Source: Microbacterium murale
GTDB taxonomy: Bacteria > Actinomycetota > Actinomycetes > Actinomycetales > Microbacteriaceae
Length of the DNA stretch: 64,000 bases
NCBI RefSeq assembly: GCF_014635185.1
Contig: NZ_BMCM01000002.1
Span: 597,288-661,287, forward strand
Reading direction: 5' to 3'
Shown here: positions 9,455-23,465 of the stretch, in pieces
Position numbering within the stretch: the stretch's first letter is position 1
How the letters are laid out: every line of letters begins with the position of its first letter
The notes under the pieces: generated by a model
Told to the model about the DNA's origin: nothing
Databases searched by the model: none
The model's input: only the letters and a program-made list of their open reading frames with translations
Position numbers and translations under genes: made by a program

Positions 9455-10446
9455 CGCGCGTCCACTGCCCGACCCGCGGCGATCTCGTCACGCAGCGGCG
9501 TCCACCATTCGACGAGCTGCGCGAGTCCGTCTTCCAGGTCGATCGTCGGCTCCCATCCGAGATCTCGCTTCGCTGCCGTGATGTCGGCCAGACGACGTGC
9601 CACGCCGTTCACGGCGCGCTCCGGGCCGTGCTCGACATCGAGGTCGGAGCCCATGACGCGCAGAAGCGATTCGGCGAGTTCGAGCAGGCTCGACTCCGCG
9701 CCGCTGGCGATGTTGTAGGTGCCTTCGACGATGTCGCTCTGCGCGGCGAGCACGTTGGCACGGGCGATATCGGGCACGCAGACGAAGTCCATGGTCTGCT
9801 GTCCGTCACCGAAGATCAGCGGCGGCTTGCCGTCGACGATGCGCTCCATCCAGCGCACCAGCACCTCGGTGTACGCGCCGTGTGCATCCATGCGCGGGCC
9901 GTACACGTTGAAGTAGCGAAGCAGCACGTAGTCCAGTCCCTGCATAGCGCGGAAGCTGCGGATGAGTCCCTCGTTGAAGGTCTTGGCGGCACCGTAGATC
10001 GTGTCGTTGTTCTCGTGGTGATGACGTTCGGTGGTCGGGAACTCCTCGGCCATGCCGTACACCGATGCGCTGGACGCCGCGACGAGCTTCTTCACCCGAT
10101 GCTTCGCGGCTGCCTCGACGACATTGAACGTGCCGTCGACCAGCACCTCGAGTGCGAGGCGCGGCTCCTCGGCGCACTGCGTGATGCGGATCGCCGCCTG
10201 GTGGAACACGATGTCCTTGTCGGCGACGAGCTCGTCGACGAGCTTGGCATCGCGGATGTCGCCGTCGACGAGTTCGACGCGGCCGGTCGCGAGGGCATCG
10301 TCGAGGTTCGCACGACGTCCGCGCACCAGGTTGTCGATCACGTCGACGTGTGCGGCGCCGGCGTCGAGGAGCTGGTCGACGATGGTCGAGCCGATCGTGC
10401 CTGCGCCCCCTGTGACGAGAATGCGGGAACCTTCGATCGCAGTCAT
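9451..10446 (-). CDS. SDR-family NAD-dependent sugar epimerase/dehydratase
   Basis: 331 residues, extended short-chain dehydrogenase. The NAD-binding GGAGTIG lies at residues 13-19 and the catalytic pair Y151-x3-K155 is in TIYGAAK. A helix with FNVYGPRM and DFVCVPDIARA follows, as in UDP-glucose/UDP-GlcNAc 4-epimerases (GalE/WbpP subfamily). The enzyme should oxidise C4 of a UDP-sugar transiently and either invert or pass on a 4-keto intermediate; a dehydratase role would need an Asp/Glu pair that I do not see clearly. 4-bp overlaps with both neighbours put it in the polysaccharide operon. Confidence 0.87.
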   Translation of the reverse strand: MTAIEGSRILVTGGAGTIGSTIVDQLLDAGAAHVDVIDNLVRGRRANLDDALATGRVELVDGDIRDAKLVDELVADKDIVFHQAAIRITQCAEEPRLALEVLVDGTFNVVEAAAKHRVKKLVAASSASVYGMAEEFPTTERHHHENNDTIYGAAKTFNEGLIRSFRAMQGLDYVLLRYFNVYGPRMDAHGAYTEVLVRWMERIVDGKPPLIFGDGQQTMDFVCVPDIARANVLAAQSDIVEGTYNIASGAESSLLELAESLLRVMGSDLDVEHGPERAVNGVARRLADITAAKRDLGWEPTIDLEDGLAQLVEWWTPLRDEIAAGRAVDAR

Positions 10447-11507
10447 GCTGCGCTCCTTACCGGGATGTCGAGAATCATGGGTGCCGGAGCGCCGCCGGCG
10501 GCAAGGCTGCGACGAGCTGCGTCGAGCACGGAGAGCACCCGCAGGCCGGCCTCTCCGTCTGTGCGAGCCGGACGCTGCTCCCTGATCGCCGCAGCGAACT
10601 CGGAGACCACGTTGCCGAGAGCTTCGCGCTCCGGCAGGGCGGGAGACCAGGTGTCACCGAGGCGGTATGAGATGTTGGCGTCACGCGAGACGGTCGATGC
10701 CGACTTCGTGACGGAGGCGAGGTCGACTCCACGGTCGTAGACGCTGATCCGCTGCTGCGGGTTGAGGTCGTCCCAGACCAGGGTGCGCTTCGTGCCGCCG
10801 ATCACCATCTGACGGATCTTCGTCGGACTCAGCCAATTCACGTGGATGTGCGCCATCGCTCCACCGGCCAGCGGCATCGCGAGGTAACCCACGCAGGCCT
10901 TGCCCGTGCGCAGCGGGTCGGCGCCGTGCGCGGACACCGACGTCGTGTCGAGCCCGTCGGGCAGAACGAAGTCGATGATCGACAGGTCGTGCGGGGCCAG
11001 ATCCCAGAACACATCGACATCGGGCTGGATCAGGCCGAGGTTGATGCGCACGCTGTCGACGAAGAGGATGTCGCCGAGCGCCCCCTCGGCGATCAGTTCG
11101 CGGATCTTGAGCACTGCCGGTGTGTAGCAGTACGTGTGATCTGCCATGAGGACGAGCCCCTGCTCGTCCGCACGCGCGACCATGTCCTCGCCGCGATGCC
11201 GCTCATCGGCGAGGGGCTTCTCGACCATCACGTGCTTGCCGGCCTCGAGCGCGGCGAGCGTGATCGGGTGGTGCGTGCGGGCCGGCGTGGCGATGGCGAT
11301 GGCGTCGATCGATGGATCGGCGAGAACCTCGTCGAGGCTCGACGTCACGGGCACACCCCCGACGCCGTCCGCGACCCCCTGTGCGCGCTCGATATCGAGA
11401 TCGCAGATCGTGGCCAGATTCCACTCGGCGCTCGCGCGGAAGTTCCGTGCGAGATTGGGTCCCCAGTACCCTGCGCCGATCACGGCGACATTCAGTCGTT
11501 CCGTCAT
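10443..11507 (-). CDS. Gfo/Idh/MocA oxidoreductase (WbpB/WlbA-like)
   Basis: 354 residues from the ATG at 11507. A GTGAGGGGAATC Shine-Dalgarno stretch stands just before this ATG, so I prefer it to an in-frame start 14 codons upstream. The Rossmann motif VIGAGYWGPNLARNF is at the N-terminus, the conserved EKPLA (catalytic lysine) near residue 95. WlbA/WbpB enzymes oxidise C3 of UDP-GlcNAcA to a 3-keto sugar; WDLAPHDLSIIDF is typical of that branch. This is the first gene of the ten-gene overlapping run. Alternative: another sugar dehydrogenase of the same fold. Confidence 0.86.
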   Translation of the reverse strand: MTERLNVAVIGAGYWGPNLARNFRASAEWNLATICDLDIERAQGVADGVGGVPVTSSLDEVLADPSIDAIAIATPARTHHPITLAALEAGKHVMVEKPLADERHRGEDMVARADEQGLVLMADHTYCYTPAVLKIRELIAEGALGDILFVDSVRINLGLIQPDVDVFWDLAPHDLSIIDFVLPDGLDTTSVSAHGADPLRTGKACVGYLAMPLAGGAMAHIHVNWLSPTKIRQMVIGGTKRTLVWDDLNPQQRISVYDRGVDLASVTKSASTVSRDANISYRLGDTWSPALPEREALGNVVSEFAAAIREQRPARTDGEAGLRVLSVLDAARRSLAAGGAPAPMILDIPVRSAA

Positions 11508-11553
11508 GATTCCCCTCACTTCTCCCCAGATACGTGACATCACGGTCAATGCG

Positions 11554-11577
11554 TCATTCGGTCATTCGGTCATTCGG

Positions 11578-11584
<7 letters not shown>
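11554..11584. repeat. 8-bp short tandem repeat (TCATTCGG) spanning a stop codon
   Basis: The unit TCATTCGG occurs three full times (11554-11561, 11562-11569, 11570-11577) and continues with TCATTCG at 11578. Each unit contains TCA, a stop codon TGA on the minus strand, and the large secreted protein ends in the rightmost of them. The remaining units lie just past the gene. A slippage-prone tract; loss or gain of units would not change the protein. Confidence 0.8.
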
Positions 11585-17244
<5,660 letters not shown>

Positions 17245-17495
17245 TCCCCAGTTTCCCCAGTCAGGACGCGTCGTCGACCCCTACCGACGAACGTGCCCAG
17301 CTTCAAGACCCATACTTCTCACCGAATGCGTGCACCGGCTGAACAGTCGAGTCTCCCCGCTCGGGAGTATAGCCCCGAAAGCATGCGCACGTCACTACCT
17401 GATTTGTGCGGACTTGCATCCGCACCCGCTGTTGATGCGCGCGCCACTCAGATGCGCCATGATGGGCCTATCTTCACTGGGGGAGGAACTAACCG

Positions 17496-18806
17496 ATGAG
17501 AATCTCTGTTATCGGCTGTGGGTATCTGGGTGCCGTCCACGCCGCCGCGATGGCATCGATCGGCCACGAGGTGGTCGGAATCGACGTCGATCCGCGAAAG
17601 ATCGAAGCGCTGGGGCGGGGTGAGGCGCCGATCTACGAACCCGGATTGCCCGAGCTTCTGCGCAGCGGAGTGGAATCCGGCGCGCTGCGCTTCTCGACCG
17701 ACATCGCCGAATCCGCCGGCAGCGCCGTGCACTTCGTCACCGTCGGCACCCCGCAGCTGCCTGGCTCGGATGCCGCAGACATGCGGTTCGTGCGCGCGGC
17801 GTTCACAGAGCTTGCGCCGCACCTGCGCGAAGGCGACGTCGTCGCCGGCAAATCGACCGTTCCCGTCGGCACCGCCACGGAGCTCGAGGAGATCGTGCAG
17901 ACGGCGGGCGCGACGCTCGCATGGAACCCGGAGTTCCTCCGAGAGGGATGGGCTGTGCAGGACACCCTCGACCCTGACCGCATCGTGGTCGGCGTGCGGA
18001 GCGGTCCTGAAGGCGAGCGGGCAGCGGGAGTGCTGCGCGAGGCGTACTGGAAGGCTCTCGAGAAGGACACGCCCTTCATCATCACCGACTTCGCCACGGC
18101 GGAACTCGTGAAGGTCTCCGCGAACGCCTTCCTCGCGACGAAGATCTCTTTCATCAACGCCATGGCCGAGATCGCCGAGGCGACCGGCGCCGACGTCACA
18201 CAACTGGCCGATGCACTCGGCCACGATGTGCGCATCGGCCGACGGTTCCTCGGCGCCGGCATCGGGTTCGGTGGTGGCTGCCTGCCGAAGGACATCCGCG
18301 CGTTCGCCGCACGCGCCGAGGAACTCGGACTGCGGGACTCGGTCGGGTTCCTCCGCGAGGTCGACGCGATCAATCTCCGCAGGAGAGAGCGCGCGGTGCA
18401 ACTCGTGCTCGAAGAGACACGCGGAGCGATTGTCGGCACGCGAGTGGCGGTGCTCGGAGCCGCCTTCAAACCGCACAGCGACGACGTCCGCGACTCGCCG
18501 GCACTCGATGTCGCTGTCCGACTGCACGGACTCGGTGCACGTGTCGTCGTCACAGACCCTCAGGCGGTCCCCAACGCGCGTGCGCTGCATCCGCAGCTCA
18601 CCTACGCGACGTCGCGGGATGAGGCCCTCCGTGACGCCGACGTGATAGTGATCGTCACCGAATGGGATGAGTACCGCAGGCAGATGTCTCCCGACGATGT
18701 CGCCGCACTCACCGATGGCCGCATCATCGTCGACGGGCGCAATTGTCTCGACGCGGAGCTGTGGCGCGCCGCCGGATGGCGGTATCGCGGAATGGGAAGA
18801 CCGTGA
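17496..18806 (+). CDS. UDP-sugar 6-dehydrogenase (UDP-glucose/UDP-GlcNAc dehydrogenase family)
   Basis: 436 residues. NAD-binding VIGCGYLGAVHAA at residues 5-17; catalytic cysteine C262 in GVGFGGGCLPKD-like GIGFGGGCLPKD; K206 and N210 of the TAELVKVSAN motif. The enzyme oxidises C6 of a UDP-hexose to the uronic acid with two NAD+. With the Gfo/Idh/MocA enzyme, aminotransferase and acetyltransferase of this locus it could supply UDP-GlcNAcA (WbpA role), although UDP-glucose is equally possible from sequence alone. GGGGGAGGAACTAACC gives a strong ribosome site. It is transcribed divergently from the large secreted protein; the 251-bp gap between them shows no clear hairpin. Confidence 0.92.
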   Translation: MRISVIGCGYLGAVHAAAMASIGHEVVGIDVDPRKIEALGRGEAPIYEPGLPELLRSGVESGALRFSTDIAESAGSAVHFVTVGTPQLPGSDAADMRFVRAAFTELAPHLREGDVVAGKSTVPVGTATELEEIVQTAGATLAWNPEFLREGWAVQDTLDPDRIVVGVRSGPEGERAAGVLREAYWKALEKDTPFIITDFATAELVKVSANAFLATKISFINAMAEIAEATGADVTQLADALGHDVRIGRRFLGAGIGFGGGCLPKDIRAFAARAEELGLRDSVGFLREVDAINLRRRERAVQLVLEETRGAIVGTRVAVLGAAFKPHSDDVRDSPALDVAVRLHGLGARVVVTDPQAVPNARALHPQLTYATSRDEALRDADVIVIVTEWDEYRRQMSPDDVAALTDGRIIVDGRNCLDAELWRAAGWRYRGMGRP

Positions 18807-19399
18807 GCGCGGACGTCTTCGTCGCCGCCACCGCTGACGTCGATGCGGGCGCCGTCATCGGCGATGACACCCGCGTCTGGCATCTCGCGCAGGTGCGGGA
18901 GGGCGCGCGGATCGGCACGGGATGCAACATCGGTCGTGGCGCATACATCGGGCCGGATGTCGTCCTCGGCGACAACTGCAAGATCCAGAACTACGCGCTC
19001 GTCTACGAGCCCGCACGCCTCGCCGATGGGGTGTTCATCGGGCCGGCGGCCGTGCTCACCAATGATGAGTTCCCGCGAGCGGTGAATCCGGACGGAACGG
19101 CGAAGTCGGCAGATGACTGGCATGCGGTCGGGGTGACCATCGAAGAAGGGGCATCCATCGGCGGCCGCGCCGTGTGCATCGCGCCAGTGACGATCGGCGC
19201 ATGGGCGCTCGTGGCTGCCGGGGCCGTCGTCACGAAGGACGTGCCAGCGCACGCCCTCGTCGTCGGCGTTCCGGCGCGCCGCGTCGGCTGGGTCGGCCGC
19301 GCCGGAAGACCGCTCGTTCGCGACGGCGAAGCGTGGGTGTGCCCCGAGACGGGCGAACGCTACCGCGAGGAGGACGGGGCGCTGCGCACGGTGGCCTGA
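18803..19399 (+). CDS. Hexapeptide-repeat sugar N-acetyltransferase (WbpD/WlbB-like)
   Basis: 198 residues from the GTG at 18803, which overlaps the TGA of the dehydrogenase (GTGA); a longer in-frame start would lie inside that gene. The whole protein is a left-handed beta-helix of hexapeptide repeats (AVIGDDTRVWHLAQV, IGTGCNIGRGAYIGPDV, GDNCKIQNYALVY). The NxxLTNDExPRA-like stretch VLTNDEFPRAVN is diagnostic of WbpD/WlbB enzymes that acetylate the 3-amino group of UDP-2-acetamido-3-amino-2,3-dideoxy-glucuronate. A C-terminal CPETGERY segment follows. Together with the upstream gene this forms a two-gene unit of the polysaccharide precursor pathway. Confidence 0.9.
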   Translation: MSADVFVAATADVDAGAVIGDDTRVWHLAQVREGARIGTGCNIGRGAYIGPDVVLGDNCKIQNYALVYEPARLADGVFIGPAAVLTNDEFPRAVNPDGTAKSADDWHAVGVTIEEGASIGGRAVCIAPVTIGAWALVAAGAVVTKDVPAHALVVGVPARRVGWVGRAGRPLVRDGEAWVCPETGERYREEDGALRTVA

Positions 19400-19430
19400 T
19401 GCCGCACTGAGACGCGCCCATCGCAACGGG

Positions 19431-19483
19431 AGGTGGCCCGAACGGCCGCATCGACCGCGCTGAAGCGACACGACGCGACACCC
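19431..19483. repeat. 53-bp dispersed palindrome, degenerate copy
   Basis: Aligned without gaps to the copy at 27002-27054 it matches at 36 of 53 positions by my count, including the AGGTG start, GCCGCATC and AAGCG cores. It is the most diverged member of the family and lies between the converging acetyltransferase and glmM genes. It could instead be chance similarity in GC-rich DNA, but length and alignment register agree exactly with the other copies. Confidence 0.5.
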
Positions 19484-19517
19484 GCGGGAGTGAGGCGCGA
19501 CACCCGCGGCGCGACGC

Positions 19518-19538
19518 GGGCGGCGACCGAAGCCGCCC
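19518..19538 (-). terminator. Possible hairpin terminator downstream of glmM
   Basis: GGGCGGC (19518-19524) pairs with GCCGCCC (19532-19538) around a 7-nt loop, 14 bases past the glmM stop. There is no T-tract, so intrinsic termination is uncertain. Confidence 0.35.
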
Positions 19539-19551
19539 CCATCGCCGGGCG

Positions 19552-20910
19552 TCAGAGCGCGAGGCGCTCCTTCACCACATCCGCAAGGCGCTGTGCGTAG
19601 GACTGTGCGGATTCAGCATCCGCCGCCTCGACCATCACGCGAACGAGCTGCTCCGTGCCGGACTTGCGCAGCAGCACGCGTCCGGTGTCACCGAGTTCCG
19701 CCTCGACAGCGGCGACAGCATCCTGCACGCCCTCGTCGTCGGCGCAGCGATCCTTGTCGACGTCGCGCACGTTGATGAGCACCTGCGGGAAGACCGTCAT
19801 GACCGACGCGAGCTCCGCGAGCGTCTTCTTCTGGCGCGCCATCTCGGCGACCAGGTGCAGGCCCGACAGCACGCCGTCGCCGGTCGTCGCGAACTCACTC
19901 ATGATCACGTGGCCGGACTGCTCGCCTCCCAGGGCGTAGCCGCCGGCGTTCATGTCTTCGAGCACGTAGCGGTCGCCGACAGCGGTCTGGCGCACGGTGA
20001 TGCCGTTGTCCTTCATCGCCTTGTGCAGTCCGAGGTTGCTCATGACCGTCGCGACGAGCGTGTTGTCGGTGAGGTGTCCGCGGTCCTTCATCGCCACCGC
20101 GAGGATGGCCATGATCTGGTCGCCATCGACGATGTTGCCGTCGGCGTCCACTGCGAGGCAGCGGTCCGCATCGCCGTCGTGGGCGATACCGACGTCGGCG
20201 CCGAGACGCACGACGGCCTCAGCGAGCTTGTCGAGATGCGTCGAGCCCACGCCGTCGTTGATGTTGGTGCCGTCGGGCTCTGCCCCCATGACGGTCACGT
20301 TCGCGCCGGCGTCGTTGAACGTCTCGGGCGAGACACCGGATGCTGCGCCATGCGCGCAGTCGAGAACGACGTGGATGCCGTCGAGCCGGTGCGGCAGCGA
20401 ACCCAGCAGGTGCAGTGCGTAGCGGTCCTCCGCATCGGAGAACCGCTCGATGCGTCCGACGGACCCGCCGGTGGGCAGAAGCTTCTCCCCCGCCATCGCG
20501 GCTTCGATGCGCTGCTCGACCTCATCGGGGAGCTTCACACCGCCGCGGGCGAAGATCTTGATCCCGTTGTCTGGTGCCGGGTTGTGCGACGCGGACACCA
20601 TGACGCCGAAGTCGGCATCGTGGTCGGCGACGAGGAACGCCAGGGCCGGAGTGGGGATAACGCCGGCGTCGAGGACGTCGACACCGGATGCTGCGAGGCC
20701 GGCAGACACTGCGGCCACGAGGAATTCACCGGAGATGCGCGGGTCGCGGGCGACGACTGCTGACAGTCGCTTGCCCTCGGCCTTGCGCGCCTCAGCGGTG
20801 CGGCCCTGGCCCAGGACGACAGCTGTCGCCTGGGCCAGGGTGAGCGCGAGGTCGGCGGTGAGGATGCCGTTGGCAAGTCCTCGCACGCCGTCCGTGCCGA
20901 AAAGCGGCAT
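19552..20910 (-). CDS. glmM: Phosphoglucosamine mutase
   Basis: 452 residues, normal family length. It interconverts glucosamine-6-phosphate and glucosamine-1-phosphate, feeding UDP-GlcNAc for peptidoglycan and for the neighbouring polysaccharide locus. The start [11 protein letters not shown], the phosphoserine loop [14 protein letters not shown] (S108), the metal loop [13 protein letters not shown] and the late sugar-phosphate loop [12 protein letters not shown] are all present. It lies 14 bp downstream of rpsI on the same strand, the order rplM-rpsI-glmM usual in Actinobacteria, so it is probably co-transcribed with the ribosomal protein genes. Confidence 0.97.
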   Translation of the reverse strand: MPLFGTDGVRGLANGILTADLALTLAQATAVVLGQGRTAEARKAEGKRLSAVVARDPRISGEFLVAAVSAGLAASGVDVLDAGVIPTPALAFLVADHDADFGVMVSASHNPAPDNGIKIFARGGVKLPDEVEQRIEAAMAGEKLLPTGGSVGRIERFSDAEDRYALHLLGSLPHRLDGIHVVLDCAHGAASGVSPETFNDAGANVTVMGAEPDGTNINDGVGSTHLDKLAEAVVRLGADVGIAHDGDADRCLAVDADGNIVDGDQIMAILAVAMKDRGHLTDNTLVATVMSNLGLHKAMKDNGITVRQTAVGDRYVLEDMNAGGYALGGEQSGHVIMSEFATTGDGVLSGLHLVAEMARQKKTLAELASVMTVFPQVLINVRDVDKDRCADDEGVQDAVAAVEAELGDTGRVLLRKSGTEQLVRVMVEAADAESAQSYAQRLADVVKERLAL

Positions 20911-20924
20911 CGGGGCTCTCGTGC

Positions 20925-21422
20925 TTAACGCTTCGAGTACTGAGGCGCCTTGCGGGCCTTCTTGAGACCAGCCTTCTTGCGCTCGATGACGCGAGCGTCA
21001 CGACGGAGGAAGCCGGCCTTCTTGAGGATCGCGCGGTTGTTCTCCTCATCGATGCCGTTCAGCGAACGGGCGATGCCGAGACGCAGTGCGCCGGCCTGAC
21101 CGGAGTCGCCGCCACCGGAGATGCGCGCGATGACGTCGTACGCACCCGTGAGGTTCAGCACCGTGAACGGGTCGGTGATCAGCTGCTGGTGCAGCTTGTT
21201 CGGGAAGTAGTCCTCGAGCGTACGGCCGTTGACCGTGATGACACCCGAGCCGGGAACCAGACGCACGCGGGCGATGGCCTGCTTGCGACGGCCGACGGCT
21301 GCGCCGGGAACGTTGAGAACGGGGCGGGGAGCCGCAGCCTCGGTCTCGACGGTCTCCGGGCTGGAGGTCGAGTAGCTCTGAGGGGTTTCGGCGGTTTCGG
21401 TGGTGTCCTGAGTATCAGCCAC
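20925..21422 (-). CDS. rpsI: 30S ribosomal protein S9
   Basis: S9 core begins about 36 residues in ([18 protein letters not shown]) and ends in the invariant C-terminal SKR, which reaches the ribosomal P site. Two GTG starts are possible. One at 21455 overlaps the rplM stop; the other, at 21422, has AAGGAC six bases upstream, so I choose 21422 (VADTQDTTE..., 165 codons). The acidic, Thr/Glu-rich N-terminal extension before the core is common in actinobacterial S9. It follows rplM directly, as in most bacteria. Confidence 0.96.
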   Translation of the reverse strand: MADTQDTTETAETPQSYSTSSPETVETEAAAPRPVLNVPGAAVGRRKQAIARVRLVPGSGVITVNGRTLEDYFPNKLHQQLITDPFTVLNLTGAYDVIARISGGGDSGQAGALRLGIARSLNGIDEENNRAILKKAGFLRRDARVIERKKAGLKKARKAPQYSKR

Positions 21423-21451
21423 GAGATTGTCCTTAGTAGTCTTAGCGGCGC

Positions 21452-21898
21452 TCACTGGGCGACCTGGTCGAGGGTGTACGTCGTGGGCTGCTGAGCGGCG
21501 TGCGGGTGCTCGGCACCGACGTACACCTTGAGCTTGGTCAGCTGCTGACGACCGAGGCTGTTCTTGGGGAGCATGCCGCGGACGGCCTTCTCGACAGCGC
21601 GGATCGGGTTCTTCGCCAGGAGCTCCTCGTAGGAGACCTTGGTGAGACCGCCCGGGTAGCCCGAGTGGCGGTAGGCCATCTTCTTCTGGAGCTTCTGACC
21701 CGTCATCGCGACCTTGTCGGCGTTGATGATGATGACGAAGTCACCCGAGTCGAGGTGGTTGGCGAAGGTGGCCTTGTGCTTGCCGCGCAGGAGCGCTGCG
21801 GCGTGCGAGGCGAGGCGACCGAGAACGACGTCGTTGGCGTCGATGACGACCCAGTCACGCTGGATCTGCCCGGCCTTCGGGGTGTATGTGCGCGTCAC
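21452..21898 (-). CDS. rplM: 50S ribosomal protein L13
   Basis: 148 residues with a GTG start at 21898. The start [20 protein letters not shown], the central [18 protein letters not shown] and the AVRGMLPKN motif are those of L13, an early-assembly 50S protein. It heads the rplM-rpsI-glmM run. The upstream 469 bp to the next gene hold the probable promoter and two 53-bp palindromes. Confidence 0.98.
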   Translation of the reverse strand: MTRTYTPKAGQIQRDWVVIDANDVVLGRLASHAAALLRGKHKATFANHLDSGDFVIIINADKVAMTGQKLQKKMAYRHSGYPGGLTKVSYEELLAKNPIRAVEKAVRGMLPKNSLGRQQLTKLKVYVGAEHPHAAQQPTTYTLDQVAQ

Positions 21899-22092
21899 AA
21901 TAGTGCTGCTTTCTTGTTCGAACGGAGGAGTTCGTGAATCCCACTCCGGGGTGGTTCTTCGCTATTGCTCGGAACACGCCAGTGGAGGGCTCACGTTCGC
22001 GGCACTCTGCAGTCGAGTACCAAAGGGATAGCCTACGGCAATTTCCCCGGAAGTGGGAATCGGGGCGGGGTGGCGGGAGGGGCTGCAGCGGC

Positions 22093-22145
22093 AGGTGTCG
22101 CTTCGTGCCGCACGGCCCCCGGCGAAGCGACACATACGACCACCT
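22093..22145. repeat. 53-bp dispersed palindrome, copy A
   Basis: Starts AGGTGTCGCTTCGTGCCGC and ends CGACACATACGACCACCT; the arms pair imperfectly around a GC-rich centre. Copy B lies 84 bp to the right and matches at 50 of 53 positions by eye. Confidence 0.8.
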
Positions 22146-22176
22146 CCCCGTCGGATGCCGTTCCCACACCCCGCGC

Positions 22177-22229
22177 AGGTGTCGCTTCGTGCCGCACGGC
22201 ACCCTGCGAAGCGACACATGCGACCACCT
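22177..22229. repeat. 53-bp dispersed palindrome, copy B
   Basis: Same start AGGTGTCGCTTCGTGCCGC and end GCGACCACCT as copy A. The A-B pair has the same orientation and a 31-bp spacer. Confidence 0.8.
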
Positions 22230-22367
22230 CCCCCGCCGGCGAGACTCGGCTGGACGAGTCTCGTCGAACGCTGCTCTCGTCCTGCACATCCGCTGCGGCA
22301 TCCGCCTTGTCCACGAGACGTGGGTTTCAGCATCCGCGGTGTCGTCGCTCTGGGGCAACCTGTGCGC

Positions 22368-23366
22368 ATGCCTCCCACGCCGAACCCGCTTCCCGACTCG
22401 CTCGGCGGTCAGTTCTCGGTCCGCGACGCGGAGCGCCAGGGCGCGACCCGGCGTCGCATGCGGGCGAAAGACCTGACCATCCCGTTCCGGGGCACGCGCC
22501 GCACGGCGGAGTTCATCACGCAGCGTTCCATCGAGGCATCCCGCGACGATGCGGCGTACGCACACTTCCGGCGGGCACGGAAGGAACACGCGGACGACGC
22601 TCGCGTGTACAGCGAGATCATGCCACCAGGCAGCTTCTACTGCGCGGCCACTGCGGCGATCGTCGGGTATGCCCTTCCCTTGAAGACTCCCACTGCATTG
22701 GCTGTCGCGGTCTTCGCACCGCAGCGTGCTCCGCGCGCGAAAGGTGTCAAAGGTCGCAAGGTCGCTCCCCACCTCGTCACCATCACCGAAATCGACGGGC
22801 TTCGTATGACGACGCCGACGAGCACCTGGGCGATGCTCGCACGCGACTTGACGTTGCGCGAACTCGTTGAGATCGGAGATGCCATCGTGCAGGTGCCTCG
22901 TGATGACTTCGGCCGACAGCATCCGGAGCTCTCCCACGGCACGATCGCGGATCTCGCCGCTGAGGTGTCCTGCGGACCGCGACCGCCGTCGACGGGCAAA
23001 CTGCGCGAAGCGCTGGAACTGATCTGCGTCGGCAGCTCCTCCGTGCTTGAGACCGACTTCCGATTGGACGCCGCCTCGGCAGGGCTTCCCGAACCGGTGC
23101 TCGACATGGAGATTCGCGACGACCGACGACGATTGCTGGGAATATCGGAACTCGTCTACCCGCAGTATCGGATCGTCGTCGAGATCGAGGGCGACCACCA
23201 CCGAACTTCGCGTAAGCAATGGAACCGCGACCTCGACAAGTACAACGACTATGCCGAGGCCGGGTGGGAAGTCGTTCGACTGACGTCGCTGCACGTCAAC
23301 GGAAGCCGCCGAGATGGGGTCGGTCGAGTGGCCGCCGCACTCCGCCGCCGAGGCTGGAACGGTTGA
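22368..23366 (+). CDS. DUF559-like endonuclease-fold protein of unknown role
   Basis: 332 residues from the ATG at 22368; the frame stays open upstream through the palindromes, but that sequence is not protein-like. Residues 55-200 resemble AbiEi-type antitoxin/regulator proteins (PGSFYCAATAAIVGYALPL, then TSTWAMLARDL). The last 100 residues form a DUF559/Vsr-like PD-(D/E)XK fold: a metal-binding core in VVEIEGDHHR, preceded by LETDFRLD and followed by WNRDLDKYNDYAEAGWEVVR. Such stand-alone genes are frequent in Microbacteriaceae; their target is unknown. No cognate partner gene is adjacent. Confidence 0.75.
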   Translation: MPPTPNPLPDSLGGQFSVRDAERQGATRRRMRAKDLTIPFRGTRRTAEFITQRSIEASRDDAAYAHFRRARKEHADDARVYSEIMPPGSFYCAATAAIVGYALPLKTPTALAVAVFAPQRAPRAKGVKGRKVAPHLVTITEIDGLRMTTPTSTWAMLARDLTLRELVEIGDAIVQVPRDDFGRQHPELSHGTIADLAAEVSCGPRPPSTGKLREALELICVGSSSVLETDFRLDAASAGLPEPVLDMEIRDDRRRLLGISELVYPQYRIVVEIEGDHHRTSRKQWNRDLDKYNDYAEAGWEVVRLTSLHVNGSRRDGVGRVAAALRRRGWNG

Positions 23367-23385
23367 AACATGGCATGGTCGCAGC

Positions 23386-23438
23386 AGGTGGTCGCTTGTG
23401 CCGCGTCGCGCGTGCCAGAGCGGCATGTAGCGCCACCT
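23386..23438. repeat. 53-bp dispersed palindrome, copy C
   Basis: Begins AGGTGGTCGCTTGTGCCGC and ends GCGCCACCT. A single copy in the gap between the converging endonuclease and acyltransferase genes; the only one of the seven clear copies that is not paired. Confidence 0.75.
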
Positions 23439-23465
23439 GCCGCGCCGGCTCGGACGGGTGCGGGC

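Larger units (their letters stand above)
21899..22367. other. Intergenic region between rplM and the endonuclease gene
   Basis: 469 bp without a convincing gene. It should contain the rplM operon promoter on the minus strand near 21900-21960, and it holds two tandem 53-bp palindromes at 22093 and 22177. Open frames crossing it are explained by the repeats. Confidence 0.6.
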